This document shows, piece after piece, positions 22,916 through 33,894 of a stretch of DNA of 64,000 nucleotides. The stretch is taken from assembly GCA_008508345.1 (NCBI GenBank), contig QNGE01003247.1:1-64000 (forward strand), written 5' to 3'. Under the pieces are notes generated by a model, which worked only from the letters and a program-made list of their open reading frames with translations, did no database searches and was not told the origin of the DNA. Every line of letters begins with the position of its first letter. Positions within the stretch are counted from its first letter, which is position 1. The stretch is from Paragonimus westermani (lineage: Eukaryota > Platyhelminthes > Trematoda > Plagiorchiida > Troglotrematidae). The translations under genes and the position numbers were made by a program.

Positions 22916-23292
22916 TCATTTGTAAATAAATACAGTTCCCCTCGAGACTCACAGTTTGTTTCACCTATCACTTGTCACCCACAACTGTTGATGAACTTCG
23001 ACTTCAGATGTACAGCGTTGTAACTTTTCTGGAGGATAGTGAACCTTGCTGCGCAGTGCTCAGTTCCAAGTGGATAGAGGGCGGCGTAGCATCGTGGAGT
23101 GTAAAAGTAATTCAATATGCCTCGAACGCGGGAGCAATTCTACCCCCAAGAGATGGACACAGAAACCGGGCGAAATGAACTGCAAAAGTGGATGCGGTGT
23201 TGGTTTTATGACGCCCGTGACCGTGGAGGGAAGTTTTGAATAAGAAAGCCACTAAAAAGAGATGAAGTAAGCATTGAACGAAATATGAAATT

Positions 23293-23535
23293 GATTTTCA
23301 ACCGCGTTCAGCTCTGCACACCGTAGGTCGTAACCAACTGTTCTATCACTTGCTATGAGGACAGGTTCGAAACCAATAAGAGTGACGTGAATGGAATATT
23401 AATGGACCTTGACCTATGAAACAACGTGTAGCCTGTCGGTGTGTCGTGCGTTTCAACATGAGTTTGGTTTTCAACCGTGTTCAGTTGTGCACACCGTAGG
23501 TGTTAATCAGTTGTTCCATCATTTGTTACGTAAAC
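23293..23535. repeat. Diverged tandem duplication
   Basis: TTTTCAACCGCGTTCAGCT... at 23295 and TTTTCAACCGTGTTCAGTT... at 23468 begin two units about 173 bp apart, each followed by TGCACACCGTAGGT. Identity is about 80% over roughly 65 bp. Confidence 0.6.
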
Positions 23536-23779
23536 AATTCCCTAAACGGTACCTTTCATTGTTCATATGAATGTAGTTTACCAGTGACGTGAGCTGTAGT
23601 TTGTTCATGTTTTGCTTTGCCATCATTTGAAAGCCGTTCGTTCAATGCATACCCTTCTTCTTCTCCATAAAACGGAACCTCTGGGAGGTCGATGAATTGT
23701 CTACGAGAACATTCCATAGTGTTTTTCTCAGTCACTCCAATATATTTTCCCTGTTCATTTCTGCTATGTTTTACTTTGA

Positions 23780-24232
23780 GTGTAAACTGGTAGGTTCCCG
23801 GTGGATTACATGGTTTCGGGTTATATTCGGGGTTAAATAAGGTTCAAATAGAGGGGAATTCGGTGAAATATGGTGAATTTAGGAGTGACGTTTGGTTGAG
23901 TTAGAGGTGAATCCAGGTTAATTTTGGGGTGAATTCAGGTAATTTAGGGTGAATTCAGGTTATTTTAAGGCAAAATTGGGTTAAATAAGAGCGAATTATG
24001 GTGAAATCGGATGAAGTTAAGATAAAATTGGGTTAATTTAGGGCAAGTTAGTGTTAATTCAGGAGTGATTAAGGGCACGGGTAATGGACCAATCGGGAAA
24101 TTGTTACGCTACACAATTGGGGAGTGTCTAGGGATTTTGTCCCAAAACCCTAACAAATCCTTATATGATCTCCGGATTGGTCCATTAGACAAAACTGGGG
24201 ATTTCCCCTAATTCACTCCTAATTGCGTTAGC
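23780..24232. repeat. Right subterminal motif array with nested inverted repeat
   Basis: About a dozen degenerate units of the form GGTNAATTNAGG lie between 23800 and 24080 at irregular 10-25 bp spacing, all on one strand. A 13 bp perfect inverted repeat (TAATGGACCAATC at 24082-24094 with its complement at 24175-24187) and one inverted motif unit (CCCCTAATTCACTCCTAATT, 24206-24225) close the right end. Confidence 0.55.
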
Positions 24233-24235
24233 AGA

Positions 24236-25503
24236 GTTGTTTACATGCGGTGAGCCGGGTTTCGTTGCAAGGTGTGGTGGAAATAGGACATCGAGAGTTG
24301 ATTTGCATTTGAGCACAGAAAGCGAGTCAAAGTTCACGGTCGTTCATCACGTAGCTAAGGAGACGAATCAAGACACTCTGGAAGGTCCTGTACTATAACG
24401 GAGTCTGACCGGGCAACAGATTGTTTAACTTTTACGACAGACATGTCAGTGCTTACCGAACGTGAGGACCTCTGAACACCGGCCACCACTGACGCTTACG
24501 GATTTTTTCACTACTTGGTGGGGTTGTCACACCCTGAATAGGGTGGTGCTCGCTGGCGTTAGCTCGCCAGGTGCGGCTATCGAAGTGACGGCGGGGCCTA
24601 CTTGGTCAGTAAGGAGCTTCCCGCAGGAATGACAGCTATCGCTGTTAAGTTGAATGCAGTCCAGACTGGCTGCACTAAGTGCATGTTATGGCTCTTGAGA
24701 CAACAAGGCATGAAATATGAAACCACGCGTCTCAGCCAAAGCGTCGTAGCGCATGGTCCTTTAGGCAGAAAGATTTAGTACACGAGGTCGATCGTCTGAC
24801 CATTGTAGAGACATTCTTACTTTGCCACGTTTTCCAACTATTTTGCTATTTATTTTGACCGTTGACACCATTGACATTGTTTTGTTGCATGTCTGGATTT
24901 TCTCGTTGGTTCGACCGCTGAAGGTCACAATTACACTTGCACCTTCCGGTCCCTAGCTACTTGTCTGTCGCGCTTTGCTTCTGTTGTGTCTTGCTCACAG
25001 CTTGTTTTCCCGGACTCCTTGCAGTAAACGTCGTTGTCTTGTAATCAGTTTTTCTGATTTATTCATTGTGGAAAATAGACACGATTCTAGACAGAAACGT
25101 ACCCGTCCTCTGCACCATTCCGCAAGGAAGGCGAGCAGCTGCAGCCAGGAAATAGGAAGCGAGTTGTGGCAGTACCGAAATATGCCACACAACACTGACA
25201 GTATAGTATACAGTTAGAAAAGGGAAAAGGCTGCGCCATATGATTTTTATGACGTAGGCTTACACCACATGGTCCACAATCAGGTTTCTCTTAGCGTCCA
25301 GCGTACATACCTAGGGATCATGCGTATTATTGTGGACGGTTAAAGGTGAAGTATTGGTTCTCTGGTTGCTGTCCGCGATATTTCGCAAGATGTTCTTTGA
25401 GAACACCAAATATAGACAGGATAACTGAGAAAGCCTTTCGCGGTTTCGCAGAAGTTACATGCATGTACCACGGTATACCGCATAGTTTGACACTATAAAG
25501 GCC
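24236..25503. other. No gene; two adjacent small hairpins
   Basis: Nothing coding is supported. At 24530-24545 and 24553-24570 two perfect hairpins with six-base stems (CACCCT/AGGGTG with a 4-base loop; CTGGCG/CGCCAG with a 6-base loop) stand 7 bp apart. Confidence 0.35.
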
Positions 25504-25507
25504 GTAG

Positions 25508-25807
25508 TGTAGCGACCCTATTTGTTTATTGCTACCTGCGTCGAAGTAAGAGTTAGCATTTGTATTCTTTCTTCTCCCCGCATTTTGTATGCGCTTAGAC
25601 GTTTGTTTGAACGAGTATGGTTGCCGGCTTGTCACCCGCGCACTCGAACGTTTCTGCCCCGGTGCCTGCTCGGTTGACGTTTTGCCGTACTAACGTTTCA
25701 TCCCGCTCTTCGCTCGCTCTCGTCGATTTTACGTGTCGGCAATATTTTTCTAACTTACTTGTTGCGTTGTTCGTAACTGACTGGCCATAGCCCATCTGAA
25801 CTCTGCA
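25508..25807 (+). mobile_element. Solo LTR of the CsRn1-type Gypsy element
   Basis: This 300 bp sequence starts TGTAGCGACCC and ends CTCTGCA, and matches the LTRs at 28879-29179 and 33895-34195 at roughly 85-90%. It is flanked by a perfect 4 bp direct repeat, GTAG (25504-25507 and 25808-25811), the target duplication size expected for this family. No internal sequence is present, so it arose by LTR-LTR recombination after an older insertion. Confidence 0.9.
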
Positions 25808-25811
25808 GTAG

Positions 25812-27260
25812 GTCTTACACGCTCACCCATGTAGCACATGGCCCACCAAGATTGCACGGTTTCCTGCGGGTTTCGGTGGGCCATGAGAAAAACCCTCGAA
25901 ACACGCATCCCTTGAAATAATTCTTTTAAAAGTAAATGGCTATGAACATCACCTGGAAATCTGCATTAATCTCTTCAGCAAAATTAGTGACCTTTTTAAA
26001 TGACGTCGTAAAGCCAGACATCTTCAATCGTTCATTTTCTGAGCTCGCTGAGGTAAGATTTGCGCAAGTCGGACGGTTTTGCTGTTCTACAGAAGTACGT
26101 GAGAAATTAGCCGTTGTTGTTCACTCTCATGTGTTACTCACGGAAAGCGCTTTCTGATGGTCATTTAATTTTTGTTTTATGTTAAATATTACCTGAGTAG
26201 TTGAATTTCAAATATATCCATAAAACTTGTATTCTTGTGGTTCATGTTCGAATGTTGCACAAGTTCATGGGGTTATATTGAGGTTACCCAGTGTGAACAG
26301 GCAAATGTCCGTAGTATTATTTCAGTGCCCAGAAGGAATGCTGTAAGATTGTTATGCTTCATGTCTGCAATATCTCCGTTATTCACGGAGATATGGAATT
26401 CCAAAGATACCCGTAAAACTGGTGTTAATATTGTTTACTTTCGTTTCCCACACATTTCCCTTGCATTCCTCAGAAGGTGTCCCCAGTATGCACCGAAGTT
26501 TGGTGCAGTCGCTCCGACGTCGATGGCGAAATTACCTGAACACATGCATAACGAACAGTGTATTCGATGAACTTGTGTAAACTATCCAATAGACTTCTCA
26601 TGTTTACGGATATTTTGCGGCAGTAAGCATGGAGCGCGTAACAAAAATGAAAGGGAATCCGTTTTAAAAAAAATCGAATTTTGCGGACCGCGTTGAAAGC
26701 TTCGCTCGCAATTTTATTTTATTGCCGCCGTGGATCGCGCGGAGCCCTTGTCACGCTGCCCGCCATTTGCCCGCCTTTGACCCGCTAGGGGTCCGTGCTA
26801 ACCCCGCAACGCTTTGCTACTTGGGCAGTTGATAAAGTTGTAGTGTATACGGTTCAACTTTATATTTTGCAATTCATTCTTGTATAATTTGGTACATACC
26901 GTTTCGTTAAACTCATCTGCACACCTGTTTGAAAGCATCACAATCTTTTTTAATTTGATTCACATCAACAATAAACGGGACTTACTACACAGCGTATCTG
27001 TCTTTTTCATTTACGTGGATGTTCAGGTTAGTGAAGTAATCGTCCGGCGGAACTTGTTAGCTCTGCGTATTTGTTGACCTATCGACACCGAAGGTTCGTC
27101 AACCCACGTTGAGTGTGGAACTATTTATCGGTCGTCATCCAAACCTACCCTCTGACGCTGTCCTCCACTCGGATCGTGGCCTATCCAATTCAACGAATTT
27201 AGACTTGTCAGTGAGTCATTACATTTTCTTGGACGTCTTCCTTCCATGTGTGCACACACA
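25812..27260. other. No recognisable gene
   Basis: Several open frames of 65-110 codons on the plus strand lack any family motif. Segments near 26195-26235 and 26390-26435 look like diverged copies of each other (ccaaagatacccgtaaaact versus tcaaatatatccataaaact). Otherwise nothing is supported. Confidence 0.35.
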
Positions 27261-27923
27261 TTTCGTACAGCATTTTGTACTTCATTTTTGTTGTTCGCTC
27301 TTTTCGCCTTTCTCCAACTCACGTGTACATCCCAGTTTAAACCAAGTTAATCGATTGACTTGATAATCAAGAACACGAAATTTACCCCCGTTTTCTCTGC
27401 ATTCCGTGTCGCTCGAGTAAAGGTTTCGGGGGAGTTAAATACCAATGGAACCAACCAGGTATTTCAGCAAAAATTTCCCGGGAGCAACCCTGCGGATCGT
27501 AGGGACCATAATAAATAATATTTCGATGGTCACATACAACTACACCTTCTTGATTATTTTGGTTTTCTCACCTACTTTGTTTCAGTCAACCTATCAATTT
27601 TGTGACATCTGTCCCGGGGCTAAAAACACAAATCCCTCCGTGCCTCGCTGGCTTGACGTGTTTCTCTGTACACTATATTTCCCAGGGTCGATACTAATAC
27701 ACCGAGATCAACGTGTTGAGCTTTGTTTTCCAGTGTCAATCGGTTTTTGATGGTGAACACTGACTGGATAGTATAGTATACGATAACCATTGGATATCTC
27801 GTTCAGTGTAGTGGAATTTCTAAACCAACGCATTTTCACGAACTATTTTTTAGTCATTTCCTTCCGTTTTCGTCACACTGGGCTCCGCGTTCGTGCCCAA
27901 GTATTTTGATTGTGTTTAGATCC
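27261..27923. repeat. Dispersed mid-repeat, copy 1 with 270 bp insert
   Basis: Matches 45053-45473 at about 80% in two blocks: 27261-27497 and about 27765-27923. Between them lie some 268 bp absent from the other copy. Both copies contain GTTAATCGATTGACTTGATA and the end motif GTATTTTGATxGTGxTTAGATCC. Confidence 0.75.
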
Positions 27924-27970
27924 ACATGGATCCAAATGACTCATAATGTCCTCTCATCAGATTGCTCCCC

Positions 27971-28835
27971 AGCAAACAAACAGGAGTCGGCCCGGAGTTC
28001 GCCCTTGTCTGGCCACGAGTCGTACCGGAGTTAGCCTGCATCACACACTGTAGTCTTACCGACTCCGGCCTGGCCAGACAGGCAGTCGGCCAAAAACATT
28101 TGCGAGCACCACTTCTCCAGATACCTACGTAAAATCAAACCTACAACAATTTTCCTGCTTGCCAACCCAGCTTACGCCTACCAGCCTAACGATTGAAACT
28201 CCTGCATATAACACACCCTGTAATTTAGCGGACCAAACCTTCTGATTCTCCGCGCAAACCGCGCCAAATGGAGAACACGCGCCAGCCACCGCCGTATCGC
28301 AACGAAAGCAAGAACAATTTGGGAAACATGAATATATATTGTGTACATGATAGCTGACAGGATCCTGTCAGTGGGTCGGCCAAAGAAAGAGTGGACCTGG
28401 ACGGGTGAAAGGAAAAAAGTTTCAGTTATCCTGCACACAATATATTTTTCTGCTTCGTAAATCGTTCTTCTTGTTCTCGTTGCGATGCACCGGTGACTGG
28501 TGCGAGTTCTCCCGTTGGCGCGGTTTGTGTGGAGCATAGGAAGGTTTGGTCTGTTGGAGCACACGGTTTAGTGTACGGAAAGCTGAGTGCGTTATATGCA
28601 GGGGTTTCAGTCGTTAGGTTGGTATGCGTAAGCTAGGTTGTAAGGCATGAAATTCGCTGTAATATATCGTTTTGTGTAATGCTATCTGACGAAATGCTGG
28701 ATCGCAAGTATTTTGGCTGACTGTCTGCCAGGCCAGGCCGAAGTCGGCACGGCTTCACTGTGTGGTGCATGTCGACATCGGTACGACTCATGGTCGGACG
28801 AGGACGAACTCCGGGCAGACTCCGTATTGTTTGCT
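27971..28835. repeat. Foldback (long inverted repeat) element, 865 bp
   Basis: The left arm (27971 to about 28344) and the right arm (about 28435 to 28835) are reverse complements at roughly 75% identity over nearly 400 bp each, for example AGCAAAC/GTTTGCT at the tips, GACTCCGGCCTGGCCAGACA against its counterpart near 28735, and ATATATTGTGT/ACACAATATAT at the inner ends. The spacer is about 90 bp and holds a perfect 18 bp palindrome (CTGACAGGATCCTGTCAG, 28353-28370). Frames inside it mirror one another and are not genes. Confidence 0.8.
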
Positions 28836-28878
28836 GCGACTATGTAAATTGGTGAGTACGAATTTTTCACTTTCCCCT

Positions 28879-29179
28879 TGTAGCGACCCTATTTGTTTAT
28901 GGCTAACTGCGTTGAAGTTACAGTTAGCATTTGTACTCTCTCCCTTCCACCACATTTTGTATGCGCTTAAACTTTTGTTTGAACAAGTATGGTCACCGGC
29001 AGACCACCCGCGCACTCGAAGGTTTCTGCTCCGGTACCTGCTCGCGTGACGTTTTGCTGTGTTGACGTTTCGTCTCGCTCTTCGCTCGCTCTCGTCGATT
29101 TTACGTGTCGAAAATATATTTCTCGTCTACTCGTTGCGTTGATCGTAATTGATCGGCCATAGCCCGTCTGAACTCTACA
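28879..29179 (+). mobile_element. LTR copy 1 of the intact CsRn1-type Gypsy element
   Basis: 301 bp, TGTAGCGACC to CTCTACA (TG...CA ends). It differs from the LTR at 33895-34195 by one base noticed (A/G near 28981). CCCT precedes it (28875-28878) and also follows it (29180-29183). No primer-binding site starting TGG follows. Confidence 0.9.
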
Positions 29180-30007
29180 CCCTTTCTACATATACGTCTT
29201 TTTTGGTTCTCTTAACTATAAGCTCAGAACTCCCAATATTTTGCCATGCCTTTTAATTTTTACATGAGTTATTTTCCGAGAACTCTATCAACTTTAAATT
29301 ACATGCATTTGGGTATTTCAACTCCCCGCTTTTAGTCCACTCAGGTGGAAGCATTTTTTCGACTTCGTCAGATTTATTCACAATCCACCATGTTTTCTCA
29401 CGCGGCCACGCAGTTGCCCACAGATATTGCTTCCGAAGTAATTGGTATACTTGGACCCATGCTAAACGTGTCCCCGTACGATGAACTAAAAGCTGATGTT
29501 TCAAAGCGTACCACGGCGTCAGATGTGGTAAGACCCAACAATTACTTTCCGGCGTCAAGTTGGGTGACCGCAGCCCTTCTCATTTGCTTCGCCACGTGAG
29601 ATCTCCGGTCGGTGATGAGAGTATAGGCGATTCTGTAGAGTCTGTTGCCCTTTTGCTCTTTTGTTACGCATTATTCTGCATACCTGTTATGTTCGTTGTA
29701 CATATTACCTACTTGTCTACTGTTTGAATCATTACACACTTGGTCCTCGCGCGTTTCGCCTTCTGCTTTCACGCGGTCGTGGCTATCGTGGGCTAACCAT
29801 GACAACGTTCCTTTAGCACGCCGAAAGAATCAAATTTGCTGTAATCTCTTTGTTATTGAAAGGGAAAATCTCCTTGCAATGCGCAGCAGATTTAGTGCGG
29901 TGGAATCTATTGTGGACAGCTACTATGAATCAATGTACTTGCCTTGTAGTGCTGTTGCTCTAACTCTTCGTTCCACCACAATTGCTTCCTATGGTAACTG
30001 TGGATCA
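29180..30007 (+). pseudogene. Decayed Gypsy gag fragment, first assembled copy
   Basis: Reads QVEAFFRLRQIYSQSTMFSH, then LNVSPYDELKADVSKRTTAS from about 29342, then, after a frame change, QQLLSGVKLGDRSPSHLLRH. This is the gag order of CsRn1/Kabuki-type elements but with frame breaks. It is identical (one difference noticed) to 34196-35023 and stops at the single N. It is either the target sequence into which the element inserted, assembled twice, or the 5' part of a tandem element. Confidence 0.6.
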
Positions 30008-30008
30008 N
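30008..30008. other. Assembly ambiguity (single N)
   Basis: The only N in the window. It sits exactly where the 1129 bp block shared with 33895-35023 ends, marking a join. Confidence 0.95.
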
Positions 30009-30190
30009 GTGAACTGGCTGATCTTCGTGCCAGCATCCAGCGCAATAGGTAACCGTCTAGAATTCCTCCAACGCTCGCCCGATCACCGCCCGGACTAAAT
30101 GCTGGCAGTGTTTGTTGGAATCATGAGACGTACGGCGAAAACGCTGGACGATGCCCATCGCCATGTGGCCATCGTGGTAAAAACGTTTAA
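30009..30190 (+). CDS. Gag C-terminal end with CHCC-type zinc knuckle, partial
   Basis: The frame ending TAA at 30188-30190 reads [20 protein letters not shown], a C-x2-H-x9-C-x3-C arrangement typical of CsRn1/Kabuki-type gag in place of the usual CCHC. The rest of gag, with any primer-binding site, is missing at the N. The protease follows in another frame. Confidence 0.65.
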
Positions 30191-30668
30191 ACTAGCAGGC
30201 CGGCGTGTTGTAGCGACGACAGCCACAGGCCAGTCAAACAGCAGTCGCCTTCTTTTCCTGAAATATTTAACCCCCAAAATGCAATTTTCAATAGACGCAG
30301 GGGCGGAGGTCAGTGTCATCCCGCATTCAGTAACGGATGCGCGTTCAGAATCCGGCACTATTCTCCGAGCTGCAAACGGTACGCCCGTTAAACCCTTCGG
30401 TCGTCGGCTGTTGAATTTAAACTTTGGCCTTAGACGCGATTTTCCCTGGGTTTTTCTCGTGGCCGATATTCCTTTCCCTATCGTTGGTATCGACTTCCTC
30501 CGACATTTTGATTTACTGGTCGACGCACGTCGATCACGTCTGATCGATACCTCGAAAAAGCTAGGCGTTCAGGGTAAGCCATCACACGCGGCTGTGATCG
30601 GTCCTATGCTAGCCAATCCCCTAGTTTGCGAGCCTTACGGAAACTTTTATCCGAATTCCCTCAGCTGA
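30099..30668 (+). CDS. CsRn1-type Gypsy aspartic protease region
   Basis: The frame 30099-30668 overlaps the gag end. It carries the protease active site ([18 protein letters not shown] in place of the usual D-T/S-G, at about 30290) and the second protease motif [20 protein letters not shown] at about 30480-30540. It ends 43 bp inside the RT frame that starts at 30626, so a shift by one base joins protease to RT near 30640. It processes the Gag-Pol precursor. The first ATG of this frame overlaps gag in another frame, so the protein is probably made by frameshifting and the true start cannot be fixed. Confidence 0.75.
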   Translation: MLAVFVGIMRRTAKTLDDAHRHVAIVVKTFKLAGRRVVATTATGQSNSSRLLFLKYLTPKMQFSIDAGAEVSVIPHSVTDARSESGTILRAANGTPVKPFGRRLLNLNFGLRRDFPWVFLVADIPFPIVGIDFLRHFDLLVDARRSRLIDTSKKLGVQGKPSHAAVIGPMLANPLVCEPYGNFYPNSLS

Positions 30669-33355
30669 TCCTCCCCGCTAATGAACTACCGGCCGTGACA
30701 ACCGACGTCGCGCATCACATTGTCACACGAGGGCCGCCAGTTCAATGTCGTCCACGCCGTTTAGCTCCTGAAAAGCTCAAAATTGCCCGAGCCGAATTCG
30801 AGCATATGCTCCAACTCGGCATTATCCGTCCGTCCAATAGCCCGTGGGCTTCGCCATTGCACATGGTGCCTAAAAAGACTGACAACGACTGGCGTCCGTG
30901 CGGCGACTATCGAGCGTTGAACAACGCAACCACTCCCGATAGGTATCCAATTCCCCACATTCAGGACTTGACGGCAAACCTGTCAGGGAAACAGATATTC
31001 ACAAAAATCGACCTAGTGCGCGCTTACAATCAGATTCCTGTAGCCCCAGAAGACGTCCCAAAGACAGCAGTCATAACACCGTTCGGGCTTTTCGAATTCT
31101 TACGCATGCCGTTTGGTCTGGGCAACGCCGCTCAGACTTTCCAACGTTTTATTCACGACGTGTGTCGCGGGCTGGACGGTGTTTATCCGTACTTAGATGA
31201 TATCTTGGTGGCCAGCTCATCGCAGGAGGAACATTGCGTACACTTGCGTTCATTATTCACCCGGCTGTCGCATCATGGCGTTACCATACACCTGGCTAAA
31301 TGCTCTTTCGGAGCGTCCCGCGTAGCCTTCCTGGGTCATAGTATATCCGCGAGCGGGATAGAACCTCTCCCCGACAAAGTACAGGCAATAGTGGACTACC
31401 CGGAGCCCACATCGTTCAAGCAACTTCGCCGTTTTGATGGTTTAGTGAATTTTTACCGTCGTTTCATCCCTAACTGTGCCTGTCTAATGCAACCGCTCAC
31501 CGACCTACTCAGAGGTAAGACACGTTCATTCTTATTCCCAACGGCCGCAAAAATGGCCTTCATTAATTTAAAAAGGGCCATCGCCAATATAGCATCGCTG
31601 TCGCATCACCATCCGTCTGCTCCCTTGGCGCTAAGCGTGGATGCATCAGACGTGGCTGTAGGGGCGGTTCTGCAACAGCAACTCGGTGCCCATTGGTGCC
31701 CGCTAGCCTTTTTCTCTAAACGGTTACAACCTACTGAGTCGCGGTATAGTGCTTTTGGGAAGGAGCTGTTAGCGGTATACCTCGGCATCCGCCATTTTCG
31801 ACATGTCCTTGAAGGCAGGGACTTTATCGTATTCACAGACCATAAGCCTCTAACGTATGCGTTACGCTCGACAACGGACAGGTATTCCCCCAGAGAGACG
31901 AGACATCTGGATTATGTCGCTCAGTTCACGACCAATATTCGTCATATTTCAGGTACTGCGAACCCAGTCGCCGATGCTCTCTCGCGCATTAATGCTACAC
32001 TGAGCACGACGGAAAGCTCAGTCGATCTGACGGCAATCGCAGCCGCACAGGACAACGACCCGGAGATAGAACAACTCCGCCGGTCCAGTTCCCTTAAGTT
32101 AGAAAGAGTCCCCATGAATTCCTCCGGTGGTCTGATTATTTGTGACACTTCACAAGGCATTCCTCGTCCGGTTATTCCATTGGCCTTCCGCCGCCGAATT
32201 TTCGATACGTTGCACAACATGTCTCACCCTGGCATACGTTCAACAGTCAAACTGGTCACGCAGCGCTTCGTCTGGCGCAACGTCAATCGCGACGTCCGCA
32301 CATGGGCGAAAGCGTGCATACACTGCCAGCGGTCTAAGATCCACCGTCACACGCGTACCCCAGTGGGAACTTTTGCAGCCCCCGATGAACGCTTCTATCA
32401 CGTGCATGTCGACCTGGTCGGACCCCTGCCACCCTCGGATGGGTATACTTACATCCTGACATGCGTAGACAGGTTTACACGTTGGCCAGAGGCTATACCA
32501 ATTCCGAATTGCTCGTCGGAAACCGTCGCACGAGCATTCTTAGAACGTTGGGTCGCTCAGTTTGGTTGCCCTGCTGTAGTGACTACCGATCGCGGGTCAC
32601 ATTTTGACTTAGCCTTCACTTCACTCCTCAACGCACTAGGCTGTAGTAGAATTCGCACAACAGCTTACCACCCGGCAGCCAACGGGTTGGTTGAGCGTTT
32701 TCATCGGCAGTTGAAAAGTTCACTATCCGCTAGCAACAACCCCTCATGGCACGAGGTTCTGCCACTAGTCTTGTTAGGTATCCGTAACACGCTGAAGGCT
32801 GACCTGCATACCACCCCCGCCCAGTTAGTGTATGGGTGCTCCTTACGTTTACCCGGCGAGTTGGTTGCCCCACGCGCAACGGGACCTATCAACTTCGCAG
32901 ATTACGGCGAGCGGCTAGCCCAACACATGAGGCGACTCCGACCACATCCACCGAGAGAACAGACGACGCCAACGTACGTACACCCTCGTCTGTCAACTTG
33001 TTCTCATGTTTTGGTTCGTGCGGTTACTCCTAGACGACCTTTGCACCCGCCGTATACCGGACCGTTTCGCGTCCTCGCACGCTATGCTAAGACTTTCGTG
33101 CTGGAACGCAATGGTAAACGCGAGGTGATCTCTATCGATAGACTGAAGCCAGCGTTTATAGAGGTACCCGATAAGGAAACTGGTTCGCAAGCAGCAACGC
33201 CCTCTTCGGTCGGTACATTACCTAGCGTTGGTACAGATTCGCTTTCAGTGGCGACTCCGCCTGCCTCGACGGGGCCAAGCCCCCAGAGCAGACGCGGGCG
33301 AGATTTGCGGAGGCCAGTGCGATTCGCAGATTACGTGGACGTCCGCCGTATCTAA
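30626..33355 (+). CDS. CsRn1-type Gypsy pol: RT, RNase H, integrase (intact)
   Basis: A 909-residue uninterrupted polyprotein that copies element RNA and inserts the cDNA. RT (about residues 40-280) has the entry motif [20 protein letters not shown], the D-containing [12 protein letters not shown] and the catalytic YLDD at about 31188. RNase H (about 330-450) has [27 protein letters not shown] and [11 protein letters not shown]. The integrase zinc finger is [10 protein letters not shown]...CIHCQ (HHCC). The integrase core keeps D ([11 protein letters not shown]), D ([10 protein letters not shown]) and E ([11 protein letters not shown]). A C-terminal GPFRVL chromodomain-like/GPY segment follows. 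There is no stop or frameshift, in contrast to every other retroelement here. It lies between two LTRs; the internal 5' part is missing at the N. Confidence 0.9.
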   Translation: MRALRKLLSEFPQLILPANELPAVTTDVAHHIVTRGPPVQCRPRRLAPEKLKIARAEFEHMLQLGIIRPSNSPWASPLHMVPKKTDNDWRPCGDYRALNNATTPDRYPIPHIQDLTANLSGKQIFTKIDLVRAYNQIPVAPEDVPKTAVITPFGLFEFLRMPFGLGNAAQTFQRFIHDVCRGLDGVYPYLDDILVASSSQEEHCVHLRSLFTRLSHHGVTIHLAKCSFGASRVAFLGHSISASGIEPLPDKVQAIVDYPEPTSFKQLRRFDGLVNFYRRFIPNCACLMQPLTDLLRGKTRSFLFPTAAKMAFINLKRAIANIASLSHHHPSAPLALSVDASDVAVGAVLQQQLGAHWCPLAFFSKRLQPTESRYSAFGKELLAVYLGIRHFRHVLEGRDFIVFTDHKPLTYALRSTTDRYSPRETRHLDYVAQFTTNIRHISGTANPVADALSRINATLSTTESSVDLTAIAAAQDNDPEIEQLRRSSSLKLERVPMNSSGGLIICDTSQGIPRPVIPLAFRRRIFDTLHNMSHPGIRSTVKLVTQRFVWRNVNRDVRTWAKACIHCQRSKIHRHTRTPVGTFAAPDERFYHVHVDLVGPLPPSDGYTYILTCVDRFTRWPEAIPIPNCSSETVARAFLERWVAQFGCPAVVTTDRGSHFDLAFTSLLNALGCSRIRTTAYHPAANGLVERFHRQLKSSLSASNNPSWHEVLPLVLLGIRNTLKADLHTTPAQLVYGCSLRLPGELVAPRATGPINFADYGERLAQHMRRLRPHPPREQTTPTYVHPRLSTCSHVLVRAVTPRRPLHPPYTGPFRVLARYAKTFVLERNGKREVISIDRLKPAFIEVPDKETGSQAATPSSVGTLPSVGTDSLSVATPPASTGPSPQSRRGRDLRRPVRFADYVDVRRI

Positions 33356-33894
33356 TTTTTGTTGTCACACTTCCTTAACAAGTTGATTTTAGATGGCCTA
33401 ACCTACAACAGACTGTCGACGAGACGTTTTCTTTGGAAAAGCAAAAGAAAGCCTTATTTTGTCGGACGCCATGGAGTCAGAAAACCCGGTGAGGTTATCG
33501 TTTTCAGTTTATGAGCACTGTACATTCTAGATACCTGAAATTAACCATCCATCATCTACATGGGGCACTGAGGGCGTGCATTGCGAGAAGACGCTAGAAA
33601 GCTCGAATTCCGATGACGATCGCCTGCGATGGACGTGAACAAGGCTACGGCCCTAGTAGGCCGACCACAACGTGTTTGGTCCTAATTCCCCTCCTGCCAA
33701 CAACCATTAACCTGCCCAACCGCGCCCCCGCAACCATTTTCAATTGTTTCCCCCAACTTTCCACCGGACGTGGACGTGAGCTGTGTAGCAGGAGTAAATT
33801 GTACCATTCATGCTCGAGTCAACGGTTCCGGTTAACTGAAAAACTCCTGCATTATCGAAGTCAACACTCTGGTTTTCTTCTATCGGGGGAGCTC
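33356..33894 (+). other. 3' untranslated part and polypurine tract of the Gypsy element
   Basis: Non-coding stretch between the pol stop and the LTR. A purine-rich TCGGGGGAGCTC directly before the LTR (33883-33894) is the likely polypurine tract that primes plus-strand synthesis. Confidence 0.6.

Larger units (their letters stand above)
20629..24232 (+). mobile_element. Candidate EnSpm/CACTA-like DNA transposon
   Basis: A transposase gene (20952-22915) is bracketed by short G/A/T-rich motif arrays. The left end (from 20629) and the reverse complement of the right end (to 24232) both begin GCTA and carry AATTAGG[G/A]GTGAATTAGG, giving an imperfect inverted terminal region. The right side holds a dozen degenerate copies of GGTGAATTNAGG (23800-24080), the arrangement expected of subterminal repeats. 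A CACTA-type end and a 3 bp target duplication are not obvious, so the boundaries are a proposal. Confidence 0.4.

Noticed and set aside
24114..24200. Hammerhead or other ribozyme in the inverted-repeat segment
   Set aside because: No CTGATGA or GAAA core in the right order.
28335..28370. BamHI-centred 18 bp palindrome as an independent regulatory site
   Set aside because: It lies in the loop of the foldback element and is better seen as part of that structure.
28178..28564. 128-codon open frame on the minus strand
   Set aside because: It spans the loop and both arms of the foldback element; it has no domain and mirrors the other arm.
29342..29545. Gag-like exon with splice-like borders (TTTTAG before it, GTAAGA after it), suggesting a domesticated gag gene
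   Set aside because: The sequence after the supposed donor still reads as gag in a shifted frame (QQLLSGVKLGDR), so a one-base frameshift explains it better than an intron.
31606..32220. Minus-strand open frames inside the Gypsy pol
   Set aside because: They are antisense shadows of a clearly coding 909-codon frame with intact catalytic motifs.
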